NCBI RefSeq assembly: GCF_000173915.1
Contig: NZ_ACDZ02000014.1
Span: forward strand, 1 to 64,000
Direction: 5' to 3'
DNA: 64,000 bases
DNA from: Gemella haemolysans ATCC 10379
Lineage (GTDB): Bacteria > Bacillota > Bacilli > Staphylococcales > Gemellaceae
Made by a program: the position numbers and the translations under genes. The notes beneath the pieces are model-generated. The model was given only the letters and a program-made list of their open reading frames with translations, ran no database searches and was not told where the DNA came from. Position 1 is the first letter of the stretch, and every line of letters begins with the position of its first letter. Positions 43,488-52,430 of the stretch are shown piece after piece.

Positions 43488-46049
43488 ATGGCAGAAAATA
43501 ATAACAATCGGTTATCGAGAAGAGATAGACACTCTCAAGAAAGAAAGAGTGTTATGCCAGGTGGATATATATCTAGAGGAAATACTAATCCAACGAATAA
43601 TGGTCAACAAAGAAGACCGTTAACAAATGAAGAAATAATGAGAAGTGGTGGACAAGGGCAAAGTCGTCCTATTCAACCACAAAGGCCTCAAGGTACAAAT
43701 CAAAGACAAGGTGTACCACCAGTGCAACCAAGAAATCCTCAGCAATCAGCTAGAGGTAATAGAACAGGAGGTCCAGGGGGGCCGAGAAGACCGATAGGTC
43801 CAAATAGAATAAGTAATCCAAATTCTAAAAAGAATAATAAAGCATTATGGATGAAGATTATTAGATATGGTTTATATGTAGCGAGTGTTGCTATTATATC
43901 AATTTTCTTATTGTGTGTGTTCTGGATATACCAAGCACCGGCATTTGATTCTAAGATATTAGATAACAATTCGAGAACAATTGTTTATGATATAAATAAC
44001 AATGAGGTGGCAAAATTAGGTAACCAAATTGGTGAGAACTTAGAAACTGCGGATATACCACAAAAAATGCAAGATGCTATTTTGGCAACAGAGGACAATA
44101 GATTCTTTGAACATGGTGCAGTAGACTTTAGACGTTTAGTAGGAGCTGTTGTGTCAAACTTAACTAGTGGTTTTGGATCACAAGGGGCATCAACTATTTC
44201 TCAACAGTTAATTAAGAGAACATTCCTTGATGATAATAAGAGTGTAAAACGTAAAGTTCAAGAAGCATATCTTGCTTATAAACTTGAACAAAACTATGAC
44301 AAAGAATCAATATTTACAATGTATGTAAATAGAATATATTATTCTGATGGTGTGTATGGTCTAAAAACAGCAGCTAAATATTATTATGGAAAAGAATTAA
44401 ATCAACTTACTCTTCCACAAATGGCTCTTTTAGCAGGAATGCCACAGCACCCTAATACATATAATCCTTATGATAATCCAGAAGCGGCTAAAGCGCGTCG
44501 TGATACGGTACTTTACTTAATGCAATATCATGGTAAAATATCAGAAGCAGATTCACAAGCTGCACAAAAAACTGATGTTTTATCAGGAATTATACAGCGT
44601 GATGAAAGTGAACGTGTATTATTATCAAGTGAGTTTGATTCAAAATATACTTCTTACATGAACCAAATTGTTAATGAATTGAAAAATAGTAAAGAATACA
44701 AGGACTATGAAGGTGATGTCTTAAACTTAGGACTGAAAATTTATACGAACTTTGATTCTAAAATTCAAGATACATTAACAGAAAGTGTTAATGCAAACTA
44801 TGCTGGAATAAAACAAGCAAGTAATGTAGCGATGGTTGTATTAAATAATGAAAATAGTGGTATTTCAGCATTGTATGGTGGAAAAAAACAAACATTCCAT
44901 GGATTCAATATTGCTACTCAAGCTAAATTGCAACCTGGTTCATCAATTAAACCAGTACTTGCATATGGACCGGCAATTGAGTATTTAAACTGGGGATCTG
45001 ATCATATTGTTAATGATAATAAAATCCAAGGTTCAGAAATTCAGAACTGGGATAGACAATTCCATGGTAATATAACTATTAATAATGCATTGGTATGGTC
45101 GTATAATATACCTGCTATTAAGACTTATCAAGAAGTAGGATTTAATAGAGTAAAACAATACGCATCTAATGTTGGAATGAATATTACAGATGATTCAATT
45201 ACAACTCCAATAGGAGGAAGTAGTGACGGATTCTCACCATTACAAATGGCAGGGGCATATGTTCCATTTAGTAACGGTGGATATTATGCAACACCTAAAG
45301 CTATTAAGAAAGTATATGATAGTGAAGGAACTGAAGTGAAAAGTTTCAGTACAGATGATAGAAAACGAGTTATTAAAGATTCTACAGCATATATTATGAC
45401 TTCTATGTTAAGAAATGTAGTTAATGGAACTGCTGCAAATGCACGAATTAGTGGAGCGGATATGGCAGTTAAAACTGGTACTACTACTTTTGGTGAAGGT
45501 GAAGCTCAGAAATTCGGTTTCGATATAAATAACTATTCGAAAGATTCATGGACGATAGGTTACACAAGTAACTATACAATGGCTGTGTGGCAAGGATTTG
45601 ATGCAATAGATGGTCCTACGAAGTATATGACCCAAGATGATACTCAAAAGACACAAGCATTGTATCGAATAAATATGCAGAATATTGTTAGAATACATCC
45701 ACCAAAAGGATTCTCTGTTCCTGGGAACGTTGGATCTATAAATGGAGGGGTTAAAGTTATTTCTGATAGTGAACGTCGTCAAATAGAAGAACAAAATAGA
45801 CGTGAACAAGAAGAAAGAAATCGTGAGAATAATAACGACAATAATAACAATAATAACAATAACAACAATAGTCGAAATAATAACTCTGATGATAACAATT
45901 CAAATAATAATCAAAATGATACGTCAAATAACAATAATCAATCATCAAGAGGAAACAATAATAACACTACCGCTACAACTCCAGGTGTAAGAAACAATAG
46001 TGGAGTAAATAATGGTGTTGATAACAATACAAATAGAAATACGAGATAA
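43488..46049 (+). CDS. Class A penicillin-binding protein (PBP1A type)
   Basis: Bifunctional peptidoglycan synthase of 853 residues. A long Gln/Pro/Arg-rich cytoplasmic head (1-120) and one membrane segment (about 125-147) precede a glycosyltransferase domain (EDNRFFEHGAVDFRRLVGA, GASTISQQLIKR). The transpeptidase domain follows with the serine site SSIK (in QPGSSIKP), SYN and KTG (KTGTTTFGEG). A very Asn-rich tail (about 760-853) closes the protein. The tail is low complexity, encoded by AAT/AAC runs that are prone to length change. It starts after AGAGAGGA and is monocistronic. Confidence 0.95.
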   Translation: MAENNNNRLSRRDRHSQERKSVMPGGYISRGNTNPTNNGQQRRPLTNEEIMRSGGQGQSRPIQPQRPQGTNQRQGVPPVQPRNPQQSARGNRTGGPGGPRRPIGPNRISNPNSKKNNKALWMKIIRYGLYVASVAIISIFLLCVFWIYQAPAFDSKILDNNSRTIVYDINNNEVAKLGNQIGENLETADIPQKMQDAILATEDNRFFEHGAVDFRRLVGAVVSNLTSGFGSQGASTISQQLIKRTFLDDNKSVKRKVQEAYLAYKLEQNYDKESIFTMYVNRIYYSDGVYGLKTAAKYYYGKELNQLTLPQMALLAGMPQHPNTYNPYDNPEAAKARRDTVLYLMQYHGKISEADSQAAQKTDVLSGIIQRDESERVLLSSEFDSKYTSYMNQIVNELKNSKEYKDYEGDVLNLGLKIYTNFDSKIQDTLTESVNANYAGIKQASNVAMVVLNNENSGISALYGGKKQTFHGFNIATQAKLQPGSSIKPVLAYGPAIEYLNWGSDHIVNDNKIQGSEIQNWDRQFHGNITINNALVWSYNIPAIKTYQEVGFNRVKQYASNVGMNITDDSITTPIGGSSDGFSPLQMAGAYVPFSNGGYYATPKAIKKVYDSEGTEVKSFSTDDRKRVIKDSTAYIMTSMLRNVVNGTAANARISGADMAVKTGTTTFGEGEAQKFGFDINNYSKDSWTIGYTSNYTMAVWQGFDAIDGPTKYMTQDDTQKTQALYRINMQNIVRIHPPKGFSVPGNVGSINGGVKVISDSERRQIEEQNRREQEERNRENNNDNNNNNNNNNNSRNNNSDDNNSNNNQNDTSNNNNQSSRGNNNNTTATTPGVRNNSGVNNGVDNNTNRNTR

Positions 46050-46058
46050 TTAGTATTT

Positions 46059-46099
46059 AAACTACTGTAAGACAAGTTTCTTACAGTAGTTTTCTTTTT
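46059..46099 (+). terminator. Terminator after the PBP gene
   Basis: A 13-bp stem AAACTACTGTAAG/CTTACAGTAGTTT then a T-rich run. Confidence 0.9.
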
Positions 46100-46234
46100 A
46101 TTGTAGTTTTAAAATACTACACAAAAATTTAGAAATAGTGTACAATATAGGAATGGAGCAGTTTATTTATTCTTTGTTAAACTGAATATATTATTCCATA
46201 AAACTTATATTATTATAAAGATGGATGTGAAGCT

Positions 46235-47095
46235 ATGAAGAAAAAATTAGTTATAATTACAGGAATAAGTGGAGCAGGGAAAAATACAGCATTACAAGTC
46301 TTTGAAAACCAAGGGTATTTTTGTACAGATAATTTACCTGGATTAGTTGTAGAAGATTTCTTGAGAATAATAGAAGAAAAAGATATTGATAAAACAGCGA
46401 TAAGTATTGATATAAGAAGTAAACACATTTTTGTTGATTTAAAGGAATTATTAAAAAAAATACAACAAAGTGAGTACTTTGATGTGAAAATCTTATTCTT
46501 AGATAGTGATGATCAAGTATTGGTTAATAGATATAAAGAAACCAGAAAAAATCATCCTTTATCAACTGAGTTTAGTTTACTTGAGGGTATTGCTCAAGAG
46601 AGAAAAGATATGAATGACATCAAAGGGATTGCAAATTTTATTTATGATACTACAAATACTTCTGTAAAAGATTTGAAGAAAAAAATATTGGAAGACTTCG
46701 GAATTGAGAAAAAAGATAGTTATCATATTACAATCTCAAGTTTTGGTTACAAATATGGGGTTCCTATTGACGCAGATAATATTGTCGATGTTCGTTTCTT
46801 GAGAAATCCGTTTTATATAAATGAATTACGCGAAAAAACTGGTCAAGATAGTGAAGTATATGATTATGTTTTTGAGGATGAAGTTACTCGAGAATTTTAT
46901 GATAAGTATTTAGAACTTATAACGTTTATGGTAGATAAGTATCAATATGAAGGTCGTGATAAGGTTGCTATAGCAGTTGGATGTACAGGTGGTAAACACC
47001 GTTCTGTCAGTGTGGCAAGAAAATTACATGAAGATATTTCAAAATTGGGATATAGAGTGTATTTAGAACATCGCGATATTAATAAGGGTAGGTAG
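46235..47095 (+). CDS. rapZ: RapZ/YvcJ family nucleotide-binding protein
   Basis: P-loop protein of 286 residues with Walker A GISGAGKN at the N-terminus and a C-terminal domain containing GCTGGKHRSVSVARKL, as in RapZ/YvcJ. In Gram-negatives RapZ is an RNA adaptor for GlmZ turnover; in Firmicutes YvcJ affects competence and nucleotide signalling. Start after GGATG. It is followed after 4 bases by yvcK, the conserved pairing. The usual third gene, whiA, is not here; pgi follows instead. Confidence 0.94.
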   Translation: MKKKLVIITGISGAGKNTALQVFENQGYFCTDNLPGLVVEDFLRIIEEKDIDKTAISIDIRSKHIFVDLKELLKKIQQSEYFDVKILFLDSDDQVLVNRYKETRKNHPLSTEFSLLEGIAQERKDMNDIKGIANFIYDTTNTSVKDLKKKILEDFGIEKKDSYHITISSFGYKYGVPIDADNIVDVRFLRNPFYINELREKTGQDSEVYDYVFEDEVTREFYDKYLELITFMVDKYQYEGRDKVAIAVGCTGGKHRSVSVARKLHEDISKLGYRVYLEHRDINKGR

Positions 47096-47099
47096 AAAA

Positions 47100-48083
47100 A
47101 TGAGCACTAAAATAAAAGTAGTTACTATTGGTGGAGGAACTGGATTATCAGTTCTTTTGAGGGGGTTAAAAAAGTACCCTCTTGAGATAACTGCTGTAGT
47201 AACGGTAGCAGATGATGGAGGAAGTTCTGGAAAAATAAGAAGTGATATGAATATTCCTTCTCCAGGTGATATAAGAAATGTTATCGCAGCATTATCAGAT
47301 GTTGAACCATATTTAGAAAAAATGTTCCAATATCGATTTGATAGCGGTGAAGTAAAGGGGCATCCAGTTGGTAATTTAATGATCGCTGCTATGACGGATA
47401 TTCATGGAGATTTTTCTACAGCGGTAAAAGTTATGAGTAGAATTTTAAATGTACGTGGAACTGTATTGCCGACTACTAATGATATAGCGACATTAAATGC
47501 AGTATTATCAGATGGAGAGATTATTCGTGGAGAATCTTCAATTACAAAAGCAGGTGGAGTAATAGATCATGTTTATATTACTCCTTCGAGAGTTAAACCT
47601 AATGAAGATGTACTTAAAGCAATAGAAGAGGCAGATTATATTATTATGGGACCTGGAAGTCTATATACTTCTATAATTCCCAATTTAGTAATCTCTAATG
47701 TGTCGGAAAAGATTAGAGAAAGTAATGCTAAGAAGATATATGTTTGTAATGTCATGACTCAACATGGTGAAACAGATAATTATTCGGTTTGCGATCATAT
47801 CGTTGCGATTAATAAACATGTTGAAGAGAACATCTTTGACTTAGTAATTGCTAATTCACGTGAATTTGATGATAGTATTTTATCGAAATATCACAAAGAA
47901 AAACAAGAACCGGTCAAAATCGATCATGAAAAAATTGAAGCATTGGGGATAAAATTAATAAAAAATAATGACGTTGGAATCGTTGATAATAATACGATTA
48001 GGCACAATGCGGATAAAGTTTCTGAATTAATTTACGATTATATTATAGACGATAAGCCAACAATGATTTATAATAAAAGGTGA
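47100..48083 (+). CDS. yvcK: Gluconeogenesis factor YvcK (CofD-like)
   Basis: A 327-residue protein of the CofD/YvcK fold that binds UDP-sugars and is needed for normal wall synthesis and growth on gluconeogenic carbon. Motifs: [16 protein letters not shown] at the start, [11 protein letters not shown], then [13 protein letters not shown]. It lies 4 bases after rapZ and its end is 23 bases before pgi, suggesting one operon joining envelope control and sugar phosphate metabolism. Confidence 0.95.
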   Translation: MSTKIKVVTIGGGTGLSVLLRGLKKYPLEITAVVTVADDGGSSGKIRSDMNIPSPGDIRNVIAALSDVEPYLEKMFQYRFDSGEVKGHPVGNLMIAAMTDIHGDFSTAVKVMSRILNVRGTVLPTTNDIATLNAVLSDGEIIRGESSITKAGGVIDHVYITPSRVKPNEDVLKAIEEADYIIMGPGSLYTSIIPNLVISNVSEKIRESNAKKIYVCNVMTQHGETDNYSVCDHIVAINKHVEENIFDLVIANSREFDDSILSKYHKEKQEPVKIDHEKIEALGIKLIKNNDVGIVDNNTIRHNADKVSELIYDYIIDDKPTMIYNKR

Positions 48084-48106
48084 GAAAACAAATAAGGAGA
48101 ACAAAA

Positions 48107-49456
48107 ATGCACTTAAAATTTGATTATTCGAAAGCACTAAACTTCTTTAACGAACAAGAAGTGAAAAATATGGAAGGTTATGTGAAAGTTGCTCACGATC
48201 AATTACACAATAAAACTGGAATTGGTAGTGACTTCTTAGGATGGGTTGATTTACCAACTAACTACGATAAAGAAGAATTTGCTAGAATTAAAGAAGCTAG
48301 TAAAAAAATTCAAGGTAATTCTGAAGTACTTGTTGTTATCGGAATTGGTGGATCTTATTTAGGAGCTCGTGCTGCAATTGAAATGCTTAACGATAGTTTC
48401 TATAACTTCTATGAAAAGGATAGAAAAACTCCTCAAATCTTCTTCGTAGGTCACACTATTTCTTCAAGTTACACTCAAGAATTAGTAAATTACTTAAAAA
48501 CTACAGGAAAAGATTTCTCTGTAAATGTAATTTCTAAATCTGGTACAACTACTGAGCCTGCGATTGCATTCCGTATCTTCAAAGAATTACTTGAAGAAAA
48601 ATATGGAAAAGAAGGAGCAAAAGAAAGAATTTTTGCTACTACTGATAAAGCTCGTGGAGCATTAAAATCATTGGCTGATGATGAAGGATATGAAACATTT
48701 GTAGTACCTGATGATATCGGTGGACGTTTCACAGTTCTTACTGCAGTAGGATTACTTCCAATTGCTGTAAGTGGAATTGATATTGATAAAATGATGGCTG
48801 GAGCTAAATTAGCTCAAGATGAACTTTCTTCACCAGATTTAAGTACTAACATTGCTTACCAATATGCTGTAATGCGTAACGTACTTCAACAAAAAGGTAA
48901 ATTAATCGAAATTCTTGTTTCTTATGAACCATCAATGGTTTACTTCAATGAATGGTGGAAACAACTTTATGGTGAGTCTGAAGGTAAAGATGGAAAAGCA
49001 TTATATCCATCAAGTGTTTGCTTCTCAACTGATCTTCACTCTATGGGACAATATGTTCAAGAAGGACGTCGTATTCTAATTGAAACTATCTTAAAAGTTA
49101 AATCTCCAAATAAAGATATTGAACTTAAAGAAGCTGAAAATAACTTAGATGGACTTAACTATCTAGCTGGAAAAACTATGGACTTTGTAAATACTAAAGC
49201 ATTTGAAGGAACTCTTCTTGCTCATACTGATGGAGGGGTACCTAACTTCGTAGTAGAACTTCCAGATATGAGTGAATTTACATTCGGATACTTAGTATAC
49301 TTCTTCGAAAAAGCTGTAGGTATTTCTGGATACATGCAAGGTCTAAATCCATTTGACCAACCAGGAGTAGAAGCATATAAGAAAAATATGTTTGCTCTTC
49401 TTGGAAAACCAGGATTTGAAGATTTAAAAGCAGAATTAGAAGAAAGATTAAAATAA
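48107..49456 (+). CDS. pgi: Glucose-6-phosphate isomerase
   Basis: Interconverts glucose-6-phosphate and fructose-6-phosphate. It has 449 residues, the usual length in Firmicutes, with [33 protein letters not shown] and [18 protein letters not shown] motifs and the late active-site Lys in [13 protein letters not shown]. Start ATG 48107 lies 7 bases after AAGGAG; an in-frame ATG-less extension upstream overlaps yvcK and is rejected. Codon choice is richer in C-ending codons than in the island, typical of high expression. Confidence 0.97.
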   Translation: MHLKFDYSKALNFFNEQEVKNMEGYVKVAHDQLHNKTGIGSDFLGWVDLPTNYDKEEFARIKEASKKIQGNSEVLVVIGIGGSYLGARAAIEMLNDSFYNFYEKDRKTPQIFFVGHTISSSYTQELVNYLKTTGKDFSVNVISKSGTTTEPAIAFRIFKELLEEKYGKEGAKERIFATTDKARGALKSLADDEGYETFVVPDDIGGRFTVLTAVGLLPIAVSGIDIDKMMAGAKLAQDELSSPDLSTNIAYQYAVMRNVLQQKGKLIEILVSYEPSMVYFNEWWKQLYGESEGKDGKALYPSSVCFSTDLHSMGQYVQEGRRILIETILKVKSPNKDIELKEAENNLDGLNYLAGKTMDFVNTKAFEGTLLAHTDGGVPNFVVELPDMSEFTFGYLVYFFEKAVGISGYMQGLNPFDQPGVEAYKKNMFALLGKPGFEDLKAELEERLK

Positions 49457-49469
49457 TCTAGAATAAAAT

Positions 49470-49510
49470 AAAAACTGATAGAGGAATAATGTTCCTTTAT
49501 CAGTTTTTTT
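49470..49510 (+). terminator. Terminator after pgi
   Basis: ACTGATA/TATCAGT outer and AGGAA/TTCCT inner pairs, then TTTTTTT. Confidence 0.92.
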
Positions 49511-49543
49511 ATATGTGATTAGATACTATATTTCGTGAATTCT

Positions 49544-49707
49544 TATATTTTTCTTTTTCCTGTTTTAGTTGTAGCTTGCGACACCTCCATATCTTTTGTT
49601 ATCTCAAAAGGATATTCCGGTTAGAAAATAAGCCTGTAGTCTTATTTTCTCGCAGTGAAACACTTTTGTGTTTCACTACAGCTACTAAAAAACAGTAAGA
49701 AAAATAT
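49544..49707. ncRNA. Cloverleaf-like multi-hairpin element 1
   Basis: The two ends pair over about 25 bases: TATATTTTTCTT 49544-49555 with AAGAAAAATATA 49696-49707, CTGTTTT with AAAACAG, GTAGC with GCTAC. Inside are three hairpins: ATATCTTTT/AAAAGGATAT (49589-49615), a perfect AGAAAATAAG/CTTATTTTCT (49623-49650) and a perfect AGTGAAACAC/GTGTTTCACT with TTTT loop (49654-49677). No gene fits. It may be a structured RNA or a DNA cruciform element. The family is not recognised. Confidence 0.6.
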
Positions 49708-49762
49708 AAACTTGATTAATAAATAAATTGATTAATTTTTAAATAGTATTATTAATTATATT

Positions 49763-49916
49763 CAAATATTTTGTAATGGTGATAATGGAACTTGAAAAAG
49801 TTCCATCGGTGAAATTAAGATTTTAAGCTTAATTTCAAGGTGGAATATCCACTTTGATTGTCTAAATGACAATTATAGTTAGATGGAACCGTCCGCCACC
49901 ATACGTAAAATATTTG
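49763..49916. ncRNA. Cloverleaf-like multi-hairpin element 2
   Basis: The ends pair through CAAATATTTT (49763-49772) with AAAATATTTG (49907-49916), and GGTG (49778-49781) with CACC (49897-49900). Four hairpins lie inside: ATGGAACTT/AAGTTCCAT with a GAAA tetraloop (49785-49806), GAAATTAAG/CTTAATTTC (49811-49836), AAGGTGGA/TCCACTTT (49837-49855) and ATTGTC/GACAAT (49857-49873). The architecture matches element 1 but the sequence differs. The GNRA loop favours an RNA. No known family recognised. Confidence 0.62.
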
Positions 49917-49942
49917 ATTAGTAGAATTAAAAACAAAAAAGA

Positions 49943-49993
49943 GAACGACTCTATAAATTCGATTCTAATAAAATCGTAATTTACGAGTCGTTT
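49943..49993 (-). terminator. Terminator of the GntR regulator gene
   Basis: AACGACTC/GAGTCGTT outer arms with inner AAATT and CGATT/AATCG pairs form a long hairpin right after the stop codon. Both strands have an A/T run. Confidence 0.82.
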
Positions 49994-50701
49994 TTATCTT
50001 TTCGCCATAGTTACAAATGTGAACTTATCTGGTCTATATGTCAGTATTCCGTATTGTAGTATATTTCCATTTGATAAATAGGTGATACTTTCAACAACAG
50101 CGACCATATTATATTCTCCCAAGTCCATATGTTGTTTTTCTTCTTCAGTAGCATATCTAAATGAAATTTCACGTCGCGAGTGTGTGATATTTAATCCTAA
50201 TTCCTTTTCTAAATATTTATAAATAGAAGATTCAGCTATTTCTTTATTAATAAATGGAACAAGCTTACGATCAAAATAAGACACCTCGTATTCTAGTCGT
50301 TCACCGTTTATTAATCTACTACGACTAACTCTGTAAAAATCATTGTCTTCATTTGATCCGAAAATATCCATTATCTTTTTATCACCTTGAATGATATAAA
50401 GGGATTCTAAAGAAGTTTTGATTTCATATTTTCCATCAATATTTAATTCAGAAGAAGTTTTAATATTTCCTAGATAGTTATTTTTAATCCTACCATGCCC
50501 TAGGATTAATGAGTTTTTTCCTTTAATTTTTTGAATATAACCATTAATTTCTAGTAAAGATAGAGCTTTTCTGATTGTATCTTTAGAATAGCCATATTCT
50601 TTGACTAGCTCATTTTCACTCGGTAATTCAGTATTACGTTTATATACTCGAGTGTCTATTTTTTCTTTTAAATCTCTGTAGACTTGTTTATATTTACTCA
50701 T
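49994..50701 (-). CDS. GntR family regulator with UTRA domain
   Basis: A 235-residue transcription factor. An N-terminal winged helix (LPSENELVKEYGYSKDTIRKALSLLEINGYIQKIKGKNSL) precedes a UTRA effector domain. It resembles TreR/MngR-type regulators that sense phosphorylated sugars. It is divergent from malQ, so it probably controls the maltodextrin operon and binds a sugar phosphate made by that PTS. I could not pick out its operator in the 237-base gap with confidence. Confidence 0.87.
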   Translation of the reverse strand: MSKYKQVYRDLKEKIDTRVYKRNTELPSENELVKEYGYSKDTIRKALSLLEINGYIQKIKGKNSLILGHGRIKNNYLGNIKTSSELNIDGKYEIKTSLESLYIIQGDKKIMDIFGSNEDNDFYRVSRSRLINGERLEYEVSYFDRKLVPFINKEIAESSIYKYLEKELGLNITHSRREISFRYATEEEKQHMDLGEYNMVAVVESITYLSNGNILQYGILTYRPDKFTFVTMAKR

Positions 50702-50842
50702 TTACTATTAACCTCTCAAAGTTTATCTATATTATTATAAATGTACTGAGGCAAAAAATCAAGAAATATGTAAAAGTTTCATAGTGCTTTCAACATTTAC
50801 GTATAGGTTATATAATAAAATAAAAAGAATTACATAAATGTG

Positions 50843-50871
50843 TTGACAAAATGAAAGTGTTTTATTATAAT
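50843..50871 (+). promoter_or_regulatory. Consensus promoter of the maltodextrin operon, with cre-like spacer
   Basis: A perfect TTGACA, 17 bases, TATAAT. The spacer contains TGAAAGTGTTTTAT (50852-50865), close to the catabolite-response element consensus (TGAAARCGYTTTCW, about 11 of 14), so CcpA repression at the promoter core is plausible. Confidence 0.8.
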
Positions 50872-50938
50872 AATAAATGTTAAGTTATAAGAACTTATTT
50901 TGTAAATACAAGTTAAAAATTAACGGAGGAAACTAATA

Positions 50939-52429
50939 ATGTCAAAACGTTCAAGCGGTGTTTTAATGCATATTACATCATTACCAGGTCAATTTGGAAT
51001 AGGAACATTTGGTAAAAGTGCTTATAAATTTGTAGACTTCTTAGAAGAAACAAAACAAACATATTGGCAAATTTTACCACTTACAACTACTAGTTATGGT
51101 GATTCACCATACCAAAGTTTCTCGGCAGTAGCAGGGAACTTAAATCTAATTGATTTTTCATTATTAAAAGAAGATGGATTGCTTGAAGAAAGTGATTATG
51201 TGAATGTTAACTTTGGAGAAAACCCTGAAAAAGTTGATTATGCATTATTATTCGAAGCAAGAAGACCAATTTTAGAAAAAGCAGTCGCTAACACTAGTAA
51301 AAATAGTGAAGTATTAGCAGAAATTGAAAAATTTGAAGCTGAGAATTCAAGTTGGTTAGCTGATTATGCTGAGTATATGGCTATAAAAGAAAGTTTTGGA
51401 TATAAGAGCTTTATTCACTGGGATGAAGATATTAAAAAAGGTGAAGAGACAGCATGTGAAAAATATCGTACAGAACTTCAAGATAGCATAAGATACTATA
51501 CAGTAACACAATATTTCTTCTTTAAACAATGGTTAGCGTTAAAAGAATATGCTAATGAAAAAGGAATTAAAATTATTGGAGACATGCCAATTTATGTAAG
51601 TGCTGATAGTGTTGAAATGTGGACTATGCCAGAACTATTTAAAGTTGATGCAAACAATGAACCCCTTTATGTAGCTGGTTGTCCTGCAGATGACTTCAGT
51701 CCTACTGGTCAACTTTGGGGTAATCCAATCTATGATTGGGAAAAACACAAAGAACAAGGATTTTCATGGTGGATATATCGAGTGCAAGAGAGTTTCAAAA
51801 TCTACGATGTACTTCGTATAGATCACTTTAAAGGATTCTCTGATTTCTGGCAGATAGATAAAGATGCTGAAAATGCAGTAAATGGTACTTGGGAAGCCGG
51901 TCCAGGAATTGAATTATTCCAAAAAATAAAAGAACAGTTAGGTGATTTACCAATTGTTGCAGAAAATCTAGGATTTATCGATGCTAAAGCAGAAAAATTA
52001 TTAGATGATTCTGGATATCCAGGAATGAAAATTCTTCAATTTGCTTTCCCTGGAGAAGATAACTTAGATCGCCCACATCATTATACACAAAACAGTGTTG
52101 CTTACACAGGAACTCATGATAATGATGTAGTTAATGGATGGTATGAAAAACTAAGCGAATCAGAAAAAGAACTAGTTTCTGAATACTTGAACCGTCGTGA
52201 TGATGAAACAATCACTGAAGCAATGATTAGAGGAATCTACTCGTCAGTAAGTGATTATGCAATCGTAACAATGCAAGATTTATTAGACAAAGATGCAACA
52301 AGCAGAATGAACGTTCCATCAACAGTTGGAGGAAACTGGGAATGGAGAATGCTTGCAGAAGATCTAACAGAAGAGAGAAAAGAATTTTTAAGAAACATTA
52401 CAGTAAGATATTCAAGAGAGAGGGTATAA
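50939..52429 (+). CDS. malQ: 4-alpha-glucanotransferase (amylomaltase)
   Basis: GH77 enzyme that transfers glucan segments between maltodextrins and releases glucose. It has 496 residues, the usual bacterial size, with family motifs [12 protein letters not shown], the nucleophile region LRIDHFKGF, acid/base VAENLG and GTHDND. A CGGAGGA ribosome site precedes the ATG. It is the first gene of an operon with the phosphorylase 1 base downstream. Together they turn linear dextrins into glucose and glucose-1-phosphate. Confidence 0.96.
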   Translation: MSKRSSGVLMHITSLPGQFGIGTFGKSAYKFVDFLEETKQTYWQILPLTTTSYGDSPYQSFSAVAGNLNLIDFSLLKEDGLLEESDYVNVNFGENPEKVDYALLFEARRPILEKAVANTSKNSEVLAEIEKFEAENSSWLADYAEYMAIKESFGYKSFIHWDEDIKKGEETACEKYRTELQDSIRYYTVTQYFFFKQWLALKEYANEKGIKIIGDMPIYVSADSVEMWTMPELFKVDANNEPLYVAGCPADDFSPTGQLWGNPIYDWEKHKEQGFSWWIYRVQESFKIYDVLRIDHFKGFSDFWQIDKDAENAVNGTWEAGPGIELFQKIKEQLGDLPIVAENLGFIDAKAEKLLDDSGYPGMKILQFAFPGEDNLDRPHHYTQNSVAYTGTHDNDVVNGWYEKLSESEKELVSEYLNRRDDETITEAMIRGIYSSVSDYAIVTMQDLLDKDATSRMNVPSTVGGNWEWRMLAEDLTEERKEFLRNITVRYSRERV

Positions 52430-52430
52430 A

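Noticed and set aside
45757-45990. Overlapping frames in the Asn-rich end of the PBP gene
   Set aside because: They are low-complexity shadows of the AAT/AAC repeats.
49544-49916. CRISPR array, tmRNA, RNase P or 6S RNA
   Set aside because: There are no regularly spaced repeats, no tRNA-like ends, and no conserved cores of those RNAs; the two blocks differ in sequence.
50702-50938. A clear GntR operator between the regulator and malQ
   Set aside because: Only weak inverted repeats are present; none is convincing enough to list.
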